The notes under the pieces are model-generated. The model did no database searches and was not told the DNA's origin. It saw only the letters and a program-made list of their open reading frames with translations. A DNA stretch of 64,000 bases from contig JAITYX010000006.1 of the NCBI GenBank assembly GCA_021018815.1, forward strand, positions 1,701,001 to 1,765,000, in the 5' to 3' direction. This stretch comes from Talinum fruticosum (Eukaryota > Streptophyta > Magnoliopsida > Caryophyllales > Talinaceae). Positions 11,915 through 22,703 of this stretch are shown here, one piece after another (within the stretch, counting starts at the first letter, position 1; each line of letters opens with the position of its first letter). A program made the translations under genes and the position numbers.

Positions 11915-13522
11915 AGATTGTGTTTCGTGCGGGGTTAGGGCTTTAAGCCTATGGGTTTAGCCAGTTTACGAGAGGAAACTCTGCCGAAATTTCTAGAAAA
12001 ACCTTCGAAAACCTAGAATTACGCTTCCGCCAATCCAAGAAAGGGTTATTAACCCCAACTTGAGATCTTAAGCAGCCTTAGGGGTTCCTCCTAGGGAACC
12101 CCGGCATGTAATACTCCTAGGGTAGGTCTAGGGGTGTTACACTGGTCCTATTATAAGGCGGCGGTAACGCCTTCAATTGTCAACTACCGCTGCAACCATA
12201 CCTAATATTCTCTAATTAGAGGATTATTAAGTAATGGTGATTTGGGCGTTACGAGCGAGAAAACCACGAACAGTGCTAATCCAAGCACCAAGTTAAATCC
12301 ACTAATTGAATCCTCAATTACAACGGATCGACTCTAACCAGAATTGCTCCCTTAGACAATTTCTTTACAAGTTTTCCTAAACTCACAAGTTCCCTTATCT
12401 AATCTAATACTTTCGACTAAGTTAAACCTTACAGTTAGGGACAAGCGAGCTGAGTTAGCCCTTACAGCTCAATCAAGGGACTTAGAAAGAATGTAGAAAG
12501 ACTATGAGTCATTACAAGACTTTCTTCACAACTCGGAAAATAAATAATTACAGATTAGAAGTTGTAAGCTGATGATTGAATAAGAATACACTAAGTAAGT
12601 GTTAAGCAATGTGTAAAGCAATCTTCAAGTTTTGTGGAGTGGCTTCTATTTATAATCACCAAGGCAGAGTGATCTGTTGAGACTTGTTTTGGATTGGTGA
12701 GCTTCAATAGCCATTGTAACGGTTAGTCCGAATCACTCGAAAAAGATCCGTTGAAATGTGAACGTTGATTAGTGATCCTTGGCTCAAAAGATGGTCCAAC
12801 CCTCTGGTGGTGATTGAAATCTAGGGTGGAAACAACGGTTAAACTCAAAGTTGAGGTTTTCTAGTTTTGGATACAAACAACCACGACATCGTGTTTGAGC
12901 CATATACAAAAATGGGTAATTTACGTCCGTTGGTGTTTAATGGCTAGAAACCGGCAGCTTTTCTATGTTAAAAAGTAGATTAGTCTTGTTAATTAATCAA
13001 CCTACAAAAAAAATCAAAGGGGTACTCAAAGTATAAAAATACATTGGTCCAAGATTAAGAAAAATAATAACTAAATAAGAGTAATTAAGCACTTAGTTAT
13101 CTTCGAGCATAAAGGAATGGAATTTTCTGAGTCTACTATCCATTAGGTTCACATTCCATCTTGAGGCAATCCTTAAAATAATCAAGTTAGAAAGAATAAA
13201 ATATCAGAATATATGAATTGATCAAGTAAATATTTCTCATTAAATAACCTGACTTAGAAATTAGAATTAACGCAAGTAATTCATTTTCTCTTAGAACACA
13301 AAGTCGGTGCTCGGGATAAAAGTGTTAGAGAAATTATTTACTCATGCAAATGTTCTAAGTTGTGTTTGAGTGGGTTAGAAACAAAATTAAGAATGTTATG
13401 CTAAAAGATTAGTTTCCGAGTGGGTCGGAATCGGATGAAAACTTAAATATGAGTTTCTATAAACCTCGGAATGACTTAGAATCAAAACCTAAGAGAGATA
13501 GAGAGTTTTACCTAAGTCTTCA

Positions 13523-13538
13523 ATCTCCCCTTTTGATG
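13523..13538 (-). other. Polypurine tract of the outer copia element
   Basis: The minus strand reads CATCAAAAGGGGAGAT directly before the LTR start. The same tract is found at 47879-47894 and, slightly changed, at 20040-20055. Confidence 0.85.
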
Positions 13539-14323
13539 AAAGGCATTCCATACTTAAGATAGAAACTAAACAATTCGGAGAGGTAAGTTTTCACATATAA
13601 ATGATCAAAGTAGAAAGTATTTATCGGAGCAAGAATAATAATGATGAGCATTTATGAGTTCAGCTCGAGATCAAAACATAACTCATAACATGTTTTTGAA
13701 GTTATCGAGCAAATATTTAAAGAGTAAAGATATAATATTAGAGCATAAAGAATAGAAGATATACTCGAAACGGATATGATCAGAAATATGCAAATTTCAT
13801 TCATTCCAAGAAACATATGTACAAGAAACAAAAGCAATAAGGGATAGACCCCTAAACCAAACATCTATTTTTCTATCTTTTCTCTCCCCTTATGCATTTT
13901 AGCAAAAAAAATTACAAAAAGAGGGAGGAAAGCACAAGTAAATACAAGATGTTGGACAAAAAAAAAATGAAAACAAAGAAAAACGAAATTATGAGTTTGA
14001 AATTAGGAGGGAGGGGCAATCGGCATGAGCTTGAAGAACGAGTTGTTCGCCTACGCCTATGAGCTTGAGTTGAAGTAGTCGGGCGAGGTGGCATCGAAGG
14101 GGTACATCGGGAAGAGGAGGGATCCAGGTTCCGTGAACTAGAGTGAGATTTTCCTATTCTTCTTCTTCTTCCTTAAAGACAACTAGTTTTTAAGGTTCCG
14201 AGGCGAGGGCTTTGGGTCGACTCGGCTTCACCGACCTCTTCGAGGCACTCCGAGTGTGATCGAAGAGATCACCTGAGGTTCTAGGTTGCCCTGGTCTACA
14301 GGTTGGACAATTTCTTCCTCCTT

Positions 14324-15027
14324 CACTACTACAAGAACCACTTTTAACGAAGGGTTTTTAACGACGGTTAAAATGACAAGCCGTCATAAAAAATGGACCG
14401 GTGGCATTTTTGTAAATAAGTGGCGTTGTTTATCACCTATGACGACGGTTGTTTCAATGAACCATCGTCATATGTTAGGCTGTGAACATATTACTACGGT
14501 TCATTGAAAGAACCGTAGTCATAGGTAATACCTATAACTACGGTTCTTTCATTGAACAGTAATTAAAAGTCTGTTAGACTTTTAACTACTGGTTCAATTG
14601 AAGAATCGTAGTTAAAAGTGTAGATCTTTTTTAGAAACCCTAAATAAGACCCTTTCCTCTCCTCTCTCTCTCTCTCTCCTCCTTCTCTTTAAACAACTCT
14701 ACCATCCTCTCCACCTCTCTACTTTCTCATTGAACTCTCTCTCTTCCTCCAAGTCAGCAGGTGTTAATTGCAATGAAGATTGTCTGTTTCTTTCTTCCTC
14801 CAGCTCCGGCGTCAATTGCAATGAAGGCTCTATCTCTTTCTCTAAAGTCGGCGTCAATGGCAACCAAGGCGTTATTGGCGTCAATGGCAACCAAGGCGTT
14901 ATTGGCGTCAATTCCTCCTTCTCTTCGCTCGCTCTCGCTCCGAATTGCCATCCGTGCCCAAGCTCCGCCGCCACGGCCATGAGGAGAAGCATGACGCTTT
15001 ACCCGCCAAGCTTCCTCCTTGGTTCGT

Positions 15028-15063
<36 letters not shown>

Positions 15064-15765
15064 CAATGAGATTCAAGAGGCAGATTAATTATGCTTCCAT
15101 GGTTCGTTGTTAGATGTTCCGATTTTGCCTTTTGTTGTGATTTTGTTGGGTTCTACCCTTTTTGGTTTTTGGGTTTTAACTCATTTTTTCTCTCGCAACT
15201 TGTTTTGATTTTGCTTTTGCTTCCATGGTTCGTTATTAGCCTTGTAATTGAAGAGTTGAAGTCTCTTTGATCCTCACATTCCGAGTCTTTCCATGCTGCC
15301 AGGTGAAAAAGGTTGTTTCATTTGAGATGATTAATTAGTTGGATTGTAATGTATTTGTTTAGATTTGATTTCGTTCTTGCCATGTAATCTTCAAGATTCT
15401 GGGAAATTTGTCCAAATTCCCCTTCCAACAATTTCATATGTATTTAGATCTTATTTGTTTTTGTTACTCGGTTTTTTTTCTCTCTATTTAAGTTTTAGTT
15501 TTAGATCCAAAAATTTTCATATCTCGAAAGTTCTCTATTTTTTTAAAAAAAATTTAGACGTATGACAATGATTCTTCCAGAGAACCGTCATCATAGGTGA
15601 GAGAACCGTCGTTATAGGTTGCCCGTCGTAATAAGTGTTCTCTTACTACGGTTTTGAACCGGAGTAAAAGATGTTACATACAACTGCGGCCACATACACA
15701 ACGGCGGTTAACCGTCATTAAAGGTCATTTTTAACCGTAGTTAAAAGTGGTTTCGTATAGTATTG
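14324..15765. mobile_element. Non-autonomous CACTA (En/Spm) transposon, TSD CTT
   Basis: The left end is CACTACTACAAGAACCACTT. The right end, reversed, is CAATACTATACGAAACCACT, so the termini are clear imperfect inverted repeats. The 3 bp duplication CTT lies at 14321-14323 and 15766-15768, as expected for CACTA. It is 1442 bp long with no transposase. The subterminal zones (14324-14620 and 15560-15765) are packed with direct and inverted copies of GACGGTT / AACCGTAGT motifs, the usual transposase-binding array. The centre (about 14640-15560) is unlike the ends and looks gene-derived. Confidence 0.85.
14640..15560 (+). other. Gene-like cargo inside the CACTA element
   Basis: A CT-rich leader-like stretch (14650-14690) leads into an open frame from 14730 to 15029 (about 99 residues, MNSLSSSKS...). 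Its core is a tandem repeat of GGCGTCAATGGCAACCAAGG-type units, encoding GVNGNQGVI twice. A (CT)n tract (15031-15059) and T-rich, intron-like sequence follow. I do not recognise the protein, and the opposite strand is also open, so coding is uncertain. It could be a captured 5'UTR plus first exon. Confidence 0.4.
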
Positions 15766-16437
15766 CTTTTCTTCTTCCTCTTCTCCTCCTTCGACTTCCC
15801 CGTATCCTTCTTCCGCTTCTTCTTCAGCATCTTCCGAGTTAGACTTAGAAGGGCTAGAGGACTTAGATTTTCAAAAGATTCTCGGTCATCGAGCTGCCTT
15901 TGATCTTCTCTCTTGGAGGCGTTGAATTTGATCGTGTTGTTGCTTGATCACCTCCTTGAGCTCAAAAATCAAATCTTGACTCTCCTTGAGATGAGTCTAA
16001 GCCTGGCTTTGCATCGAGTCGAGTTGGGATGTAATCCTAGAAAGAGCTCGTAGTTGATTTCAATTGTAAAGCAAGAGAAGCAAGCTTGTTGGCTACTTTC
16101 TCAAGAAGCTCAACATAAGGAGCTGGTAGAGAAGAAGAAGGTCCAACGAGCAAACAAGGGACCTCTAGAGTTGTCCGAGTTTGAGGTGGAGGAAGAGGAG
16201 GTAACTCGGACGAGTGGGCCTAGACACCGGGCTTGACTTCCCGGTATCCTAAACCAGTAAGTTCTCTTCGCGCGAGATAAATGGTAGGTTCTAAGACATA
16301 TTGAGGGTCGAAGGAAGAGGGACCTGAAACCGAGTGAAAACAAGCAGTGAGAAGAGCCCCGAAAGGATATGGAGTCTTCTTAGAATAAGAAGGAACAGAG
16401 GTTATCTACTCTAAGATGTAAGGAAATAGGTCTACTT

Positions 16438-18546
16438 GAATTTTCCTACAAATCTTAGTAAACTCTTTGAAGGCTTCATTCTTGTTCCTCGGAAAACAAA
16501 TCCGGGTAAATTATGAATAATCATCAACAATAGCAAGCACATATGATTTACCTCCTAAGCTTTACACCAGAATTTCACCACACAAATCCATATGAACCAA
16601 TTCAAGCACTCGTAGATGTAGACACAATTTTGAGTGGTTTGAAGGATGATATGACTCGCTTTCCTTTTGTGCATGCTTCAAAGAATTTGTCTTTCTTAAA
16701 TGCACGATTAGGTAAACCCCTAACTAATCCATGAGATGCAAGTTTCTTGATAGTATGCATGCTAATATGACCTAGTCTACAATGTCATGTCCAAGAATCA
16801 TCATTCAAGGATGCTTTTAAGCAAGATAGATTCTGACTAGAATTTGAAAGAGGAATAGTATAAGTGTTACTCGACCTCGGACCTAAGAGCTTTGTCTCTT
16901 TGGTGACTACATCGAAATGTAGCGGTTGGTCCGAATCTTACCTCTCGACCTTTGTTACAAAGCTTAGAGATGCTAAGGAAATTGTACTTAAGCCCTTTAA
17001 CAAGGTAGACTCGGGCTGACCGAGTTGTTTCCTTGGCCAATCTTGCCAATCCCAACTATCTTCCCTTTGCTCGTTATCTCCGAATGTGACTTTTGTCCCT
17101 TCGGATCTTCTAACTCTGCGAAGAGTTTTGAATCTCCGGACATGTGGCATGAGCAGACCACCGGCTAAGTACCATTGACCCTTCCGTTTCGAGTCACCTG
17201 CAACACGAAACAAACTAACCCTTCTCACTTCCTTTAATAAACCCAAGTAACTATCTTTACTCGTGGTATTTCTCTTAGGAAGAGCACTTTTGAGAACCCG
17301 GATTTGAATAGTTTTGGGTTTGGTCCGATTCTCGAGTCTTCCTTCTAGAAAACTCGGTATGTGTCTCTTTTCTTTGAAAATCTTTTCTTTTGTAAATTGG
17401 TCCGGGCTCAGTCCTCTTTTCATGTAAGTAAATGGGACCATGCTTAGCCTTCCTGAACTTTATAATTATGGAATTAGTTTTGAAAAGACTTGAATAGGAA
17501 TTAGATTCCTTTTCAAGCATTGTAACCAAGACCTTCTTTTCTAAAAGAGAAAAAGATCAAGGTTTTTCTTAAGTGAGTTTTAAAACAAGCTCTTGAGACT
17601 CATTGAGCTACCTTTTGAGATGCTCATTCTCCGTTCCGAGGCACTCGGACTCACTCTCATTGTCTTGAGCACTCGGTCTCAAATACTTTTAGATTTCCTC
17701 TCAAGTTTCTAACTTTCAAAACATTCCTATCAGCGAGTAAGAGACTCAAGTTGGTCTTTAAAATTTGAAATGTCAAAATTGGACTTTTCTTCCGAAGTAA
17801 AAATATATCTAGCAAGATCAGCTCTGGAAAACTTAAGGAAGTATTCAATTACCTCTCGAGGAATCGTTTCCTCGATATCCGAGTTGTCACTATCTCGACT
17901 CGGATTCGGCTTTTGAGTCTGTCATTACCACTAGACACTTTGAGTCATCATAATCATCTTCTTCGGATGAATCATCATCGCTCCAGGTTGCCATCATAGC
18001 CTTTTTCTTCTTTCTGTCCTTCTTCCTTTTTGGACGGTCCTTGACTATGTGCTCCTTGACTATGTGCTCCTTATCGCCACACTCAAAGCAGCCGAGTTCT
18101 TAGTTAAAGTCAACTTAAAAGGGGATAGGTATTTACCTTTCATGACCTTCTTCTCTTTCTTGTAGAACTCCTCCTTTGGCCTCTTTTGCCACTTTTTGTA
18201 CTTCATCATATTTTTGAAACCTCGGGCAATGAGTGCCATGGGATCCTCCTCCGAGTCCGAGGAGCTCGGACTTTGTCGTCTACTTTCTGCGGCCTTCAAT
18301 GTAATGTTCTTTTTATGCTGACTTCGGCATCCTTTTCTTCTAGGTACAGCTCATGAGTAAGTAGCTTCCTAATGAGCTCATCGAGGCTTTAGTTGAGAGA
18401 GATTCTGAGCCTCTTAAATTGCTATCACCTTGGGACCCCATCTTCTCTTTGGTAGACTTCTTACAATTTTTCCGACCATTTCTTCATGAGAGATCTTTCT
18501 CCCTAAAGACTTGAGATTATTAGTAATCTTAGTGAACCGAGCATAT
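16438..18546 (-). pseudogene. gag-protease-integrase remnant of the outer copia element
   Basis: Reading right to left, gag starts mid-protein at the LTR3 boundary (18546). It passes the Lys-rich zinc-knuckle region (CGDKEHIV-like, about 18090-18030) and a coiled-coil-like C-terminus. Protease/pre-integrase follows (VYLVKGLKYN, about 17000), then the start of the integrase core (EAFKEF-like, about 16480). The 3' half of integrase, RT and RNaseH are missing, the sequence jumping to ORF3 at about 16438. The 5' part of gag is replaced by LTR3. At 18034-18037 the last knuckle Cys codon reads CGT. Confidence 0.75.
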
Positions 18547-20039
18547 CGAAGGTTAGCTCTTTGAGAGTCTTGGTCACCCTAGAGAGGAGGTGAATAGGGT
18601 GATGAGGAAATTTTAACAAAATTGGAAGATTTAAGTTTGAAAAAGAATGAACAAGACAATTTGAGTCTAGATTGGACTTAGAAAAGTATAAACTTAAAGA
18701 TACGTGGAAACCCTCCCGGGGTAGAAAACCACTGGACAGTGCTAGTTCAAGCACCAAGTCAAATCCACTATTTTAAATTCACAAAATACAGCAGATCGAC
18801 TCAACCCGAATTGCTCCCTTAAACAATTCCTTATAGAGTTTTCCTAGACTCGAAATTCCCTTATCCGATCTAGTACTTCCGAACCGAGGTGACCTTTACA
18901 GCTAGGGACAACCGAGCTGAGTTAACCCTTACAACTCAGTCAAGGGACCTTACTCGGAAAGTAAGAATAGTATGTAACTAATTACAAGACTTTATAACTC
19001 AAAAAGTATAAATTACAAGATGGGAGTTATAAATAGAAGATTGAATATGAAAACAATGACTTTTACTTAAGTGATGTATTTCAACAATAATTTTAGCAAT
19101 CTTCAAGTCTTGAGAGGTGGCTTCTATTTATAGATGACCAAGCGGATTAGACATTGTGACTAATTTCCGAATAGAAGTCTTTCTTGACCGTTGTAACGGT
19201 TCTTCCGAGTCGCTCGGAAAATATCCGTTGGGATGTGAACGTTGGGCAACGGCTCTTGGCTCCTAAAGGTGCTCCAGCCAATTGGTGTTGTCCGAAAAGT
19301 AAGGTGGAAACCATCATTGAGATTAGCATTCAAGTTTTTCAGTTTTGGAAACAGACAACCCCGACACTGGCGTCCGAGCCTTGTTCAAAAGCGTAAAAGC
19401 CTTGTCTGTTGGTGATTGACAACTTGAAGCCGGTTACTTTTGTAATTCAAAAATGAGATAACCTCGTTTGGATAACCTACAAAAGTAAATAATTTTGGTT
19501 CTAAAAGTGTAAAATACTTTGGTCCAAGATTAGGCACAGATAATAATTTATTTAAGATAATTAAGTGCATAATTATATTAGGCCTAGAAGAGTGGAATTT
19601 TCCGAGTCTAATATTCATTATACTCAAATTCCATCGTAGTCAATCTTAAGAAAGATCAAGCTATAAGAGTGAAAACATCGGAGTATAAGAACTTGATCTG
19701 GACAAATAATTCTCAAACACACATACTCGACTTAGAAAGATGAATTAACACTCGTAATCCACTTTGCTTCGAAATAAACAATCGTAACTCGGATAAGAAG
19801 TGTTAAAGAGATTATTTGAACATGCGATAAATCGAGTGATGTCCGAGTGACTCGAAACATCAATGTGAAAAGATAAGCAAGAATGTGTTTTATGAGTTAG
19901 TCGGAATCGAATGAAAACTTATGCAAGAGTTTCTATAACACTCGGAATAACTTGTAATCAAAACTTAGGAGGGATGAGGTTTATACCTACGTATTTATGT
20001 AGTACTCGGAATGATCTAGTTTTAGAGTCCGAGCCTTCA
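18547..20039 (-). repeat. 3' LTR of copia element M (LTR3), inserted in outer gag
   Basis: It starts CGAAGGTTAGCTC (decayed TGAAGG) and ends GAGCCTTCA, 1493 bp, with a PPT on its right side. It is therefore the 3' LTR of the sequence at 20040 onward. It shares the GAGGAAATTTTAACAAAAT block with solo LTR5 and not with LTR2/LTR4. The TATA box is at 19132-19123 (minus). AACGG/CCGTT cores occur at about 19185-19255. Confidence 0.85.
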
Positions 20040-20055
20040 ATCTCCCCTTTATGAT
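20040..20055 (-). other. Polypurine tract of element M
   Basis: The minus strand reads CATAAAGGGGAGAT before the LTR start. Confidence 0.75.
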
Positions 20056-20419
20056 GAAAGGCATTCCATACTTAGAAACTTTGTTAGTAAAATAATCATG
20101 AGTTTTCATTCTTACTTAGTAGAATATATCGGAATACGAAGTAGTGAGTGAAGTGATTTGTACTTAGAACATTTCTATGGATAACTTATACGAGATAAGA
20201 ATGTGAACAATTATATCGAGTGAGAGAGAGAAAAAAAATATAAGCGAGATATATCGAGCAAAACTCACTAATAAGAGATTCAAACTCAAAAAAGTGAGCT
20301 CGGAAAAGATTGTGCTCTAAAAGAAAAACTTCATTCATATATACACAAAACAAGAAAATACAAGGAAAGTACACAAAAAGAGGGTGAGAAAACTCCCCTA
20401 AACAAGACAATAATTTGTT

Positions 20420-22141
20420 CTAGTATTCTCCCCTTGCCTTTAAGCAAAAATAAACAAAAACAGGGAAGAACGTATCAAGTTGATACAATTGATGTGTGGA
20501 CAAAGAAAACAATGAAAGAAAAGAAATTAAGATGGTGGAGCCGAGGCGGTCTGTGTTAAGGCGGATGAGTGGGCAGTGCGCTTGCACTGGTATGCTTGCG
20601 AGGACGTTGAAGATCCGGGCGGTAGCGAAGACTGCGATCTCCGGTAGTGGCTCGGCTCCGAGTGGCCGACCCATAACTAAGTCTTCCAGAGGCTCATCCT
20701 CTTGGAAAGTTACGAGAGGAGGGTGCTTCTTTTGGCTTGACCGCCGAGGACCGACCTACGTCCGCAGTGGTCTTCGACCCACTCGGATCGTTGTCCGAGC
20801 CGATCGGTCCGAGTTAAGGAACTGCAGTACCTTGTCCTTCGGCTTCTTCCTTCTTCTCTCATTCTTCCTCCTTCTCGTCTTCCTTCTCTTCCTCCTTCTC
20901 CTCGGAATGAGCTACTTCACCCGCAACTTCCTCTTTTTCTTTGCTGCCTCTCCGGAGACTTGGTAGGGCTTGAGGATTCCTCAAAGGTATCCGAGCTCTC
21001 TAGGTCCCGAGCAGCTTTGGTGCGCTCTTCTCCGAGGAGCTCAAGTTGCTCCTATTGCTCCTCGACTAGATTCTTTATTTCGAGGAGCACATCCTATTGC
21101 TCTCGAATCCGAGATTGGGTCGTCTTCTATTTGATGGTCATGGACTGAAGGACGGACTTGAAAGAGCGAAGGGTGTCCCGAATTTCGCGGACACAAAGAG
21201 AGCCCGTCTATCAAGGTCGTAGACAAGGTTGCAGAGGTTTGGGGAGGAGGACCTAAGGTGGAAGCACCACCAGGTGGAGGAGGGAGGTAAGTCCGAGTCC
21301 GAGTCTAAGGCGGTGAAGGTGGCCTTAGTTTTGACCCGTGGACCCGCACACCGTGCTTGGTTTCCTGGTACTCGTATCCAAGAAGCTCCTTCCCGCCTAA
21401 CAACGATGGCAGCCTCGGACACTTCATTTGGGTCTAAAGGAAGGGGAACCTTAAACCGCTTGAAAATAAGAGTTAGAAGGGCTCCAAAGGAAAGAGGGGT
21501 AGATTTCTTTGATTGAGCTAGCACGGTGGCCATTTTCTCGATGGTAGACTGGAAAGAGGTCTACATCGTAGCCCTCAAGGATATCGAATAAAGTTTTGAG
21601 AATCTTAGAGTTAGGATTCTCTTTACTAGAATGATGAGAGAAGAAAGTTCTCATCGAAGGAAACACAAAAGTCCGACCTTAGTCTTCATCCGAATCATAG
21701 AGAAATTCTTTCGTGACTCGGGGACTTTTTGGCGTACTTTTTGAAGAACTCATCTCGCAATCTCATTGAAAGGGATGGGATTGCAATTGATAAAGATAGA
21801 GGAAACTTTGAAAAGTCAATGGAGAAGAGAGAGATTGATGCGCAGATCAGTGTTGCGAACTCTTGAGGTGATGACTCCTCAGAGCAGGAAAGATTGAAGA
21901 AGAAACCAGAACTGAGTTCGGGTAAATGAACACACTCGAAGCAAAGAAAGTTATATACTACACTGGTTTTGATGTGCTTCAACCACGAAAAGGAAGTGGT
22001 TGGAAAGAACTTGCCATCCAACGTGAGATGTTGGGTGACGATGATTTTGGAGGGGTTAGAAGGACCCTCTTGGGTTTGCTTGGTTCTAGGTTTCTTGGTT
22101 GCAAATCCTAGAAAGTCTTGGGCTGAACCTCTTTGAGGCAT
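20420..22141 (-). pseudogene. ORF3 of element M (plant transposon protein-like, after pol)
   Basis: Start ATG ends at 22141: MPQRGSAQDFLGFATKKPR, a basic N-terminus also present in D (MPKRGSHPDFLGYATKKPR). A PEL...F-NL motif follows near 21905 (D: PELIYEFYSNL), then FGALLTLIFKRFKVPL (about 21480). A proline-rich linker, a Glu-rich helical stretch and a Lys/Arg/Ser-rich C-terminus come last. The EFY-NL and GALLT-IF-F motifs are typical of the 'putative plant transposon protein' family found 3' of pol in some plant retroelements; the assignment is from memory of motifs. The first 148 residues are open and later parts need frameshifts. Its function is unknown, and the position corresponds to the env-like ORF of SIRE elements. 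It has its own TATA/MSA-type upstream region. Confidence 0.65.
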
Positions 22142-22294
22142 GGGTAAAGTATTTGAGGTGAAAGAGAATGAACTCGACAGAGAGTGAGAGAGAGAGAGAG
22201 AGTACCGAGAGTGCCGAGAGTTTTGAGTACGAGAGTAAGTGAGCGAGAGATTAGGTTAGCAGAGAGTAAAGTAGTGAAATGAGGAAAAGGGGTG

Positions 22295-22422
22295 CTGTTT
22301 ATAGCGAAAGGAATGTCCTTCAAGTATTCATTCCGACCTAAACCCCTATGGTCGCCTCGAGATAGGTGTGACGGTTATGCTCTCCAACGGTTAGAATTCC
22401 AATGTCTTTCTCCCAACGGTTA
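22295..22422 (-). promoter_or_regulatory. Putative internal promoter of ORF3 (element M)
   Basis: The minus strand has CTATAAACAG (22304-22295) about 155 bp before the ORF3 ATG, followed by a CT-rich leader with (CT)n at 22201-22180. Upstream, on the plus strand, are TCCAACGGTTA (22383-22393) and CCCAACGGTTA (22412-22422). Both match the plant MSA consensus YCYAACGGYYA. A decayed third site (CCCTATGGTCG) lies near 22345. The layout is shared with element D. Confidence 0.55.
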
Positions 22423-22703
22423 GTTCACCGATCGATGCACGCGGTAAAGAGAGAGAAAGAGAAATTTTAAAAGAAATTTCTGAAATTCTCCACTAATCTA
22501 GAGATGATTTCAAAAGTTTGAAGTCCATTTTTCTCAAAAACCGAGTCCGACTCAGTAAGGTTTCGAGTGACTCGAAAAGCGTAAACAAATAATAACTCCT
22601 AGCTCGGCTTCACTCGACCAACCGAACCAATTGTTATTAAGACAAAGAAAGGAAACATGTAAAACATAATCATACAAGATAATTTCTCTTAGAAAACACA
22701 TAA

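Larger units (their letters stand above)
9253..12141 (+). mobile_element. X2: long LTR unit nested in X1 (solo LTR), TSD CTGGT
   Basis: It starts TGTGAGACCCGAAATTTCGG and ends GTCTAGGGGTGTTACA. A perfect 5 bp duplication CTGGT flanks it (9248-9252 and 12142-12146). At 2889 bp it has the same architecture as X1: a short U3-like part, a purine- and GC-rich block (9560-10030), then AT-rich sequence. No gag or pol domains are seen, so it is a solo LTR of a large gypsy-type element. Long ORFs occur on both strands of the purine-rich block, which marks low complexity and not a gene. Confidence 0.75.
6550..12253 (+). mobile_element. X1: long LTR unit (probable solo LTR, gypsy type), split by X2
   Basis: It starts TGTAACAACCCGACCC at 6550 and ends GGGCGTTACG at 12253, consistent with decayed TGTAACA/TGTTACA ends. 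Without X2 it is about 2.8 kb. It holds an AT-rich start, a CT- and GC-rich leader-like block (7110-7440), AT-rich sequence and a TAA microsatellite. No retroviral domain is encoded, so a solo LTR or LTR-only remnant is the simplest reading. A clean 5 bp target duplication is not visible (GGCTG against AGCGA). Confidence 0.6.
6374..13522 (-). repeat. 3' LTR of the outer copia element (LTR2), split by X1/X2
   Basis: LTR parts are 6374-6549 and 12254-13522, about 1.44 kb together. It starts TAAAGGTTTGCTC (TGAAGG with G to A) and ends AAGTCTTCA beside the PPT. The minus-strand TATA box is at 12654-12645. The break falls in the conserved CCCTCTTGGGG stretch. Confidence 0.85.
13912..16437 (-). pseudogene. 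ORF3 remnant of the outer element (plant transposon protein-like), split by CACTA
   Basis: Reading right to left, 16375-16255 encodes PYPFGALLTA and REL-GLGYRE-like segments that match ORF3 of M and D. A proline-rich stretch and a charged Ser/Lys-rich region follow. The CACTA element interrupts at 15765-14324, and a basic tail resumes to about 13912. The N-terminal part is gone because the deletion at about 16438 joins ORF3 directly to integrase. For function see the ORF3 entries in M and D. Confidence 0.6.
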
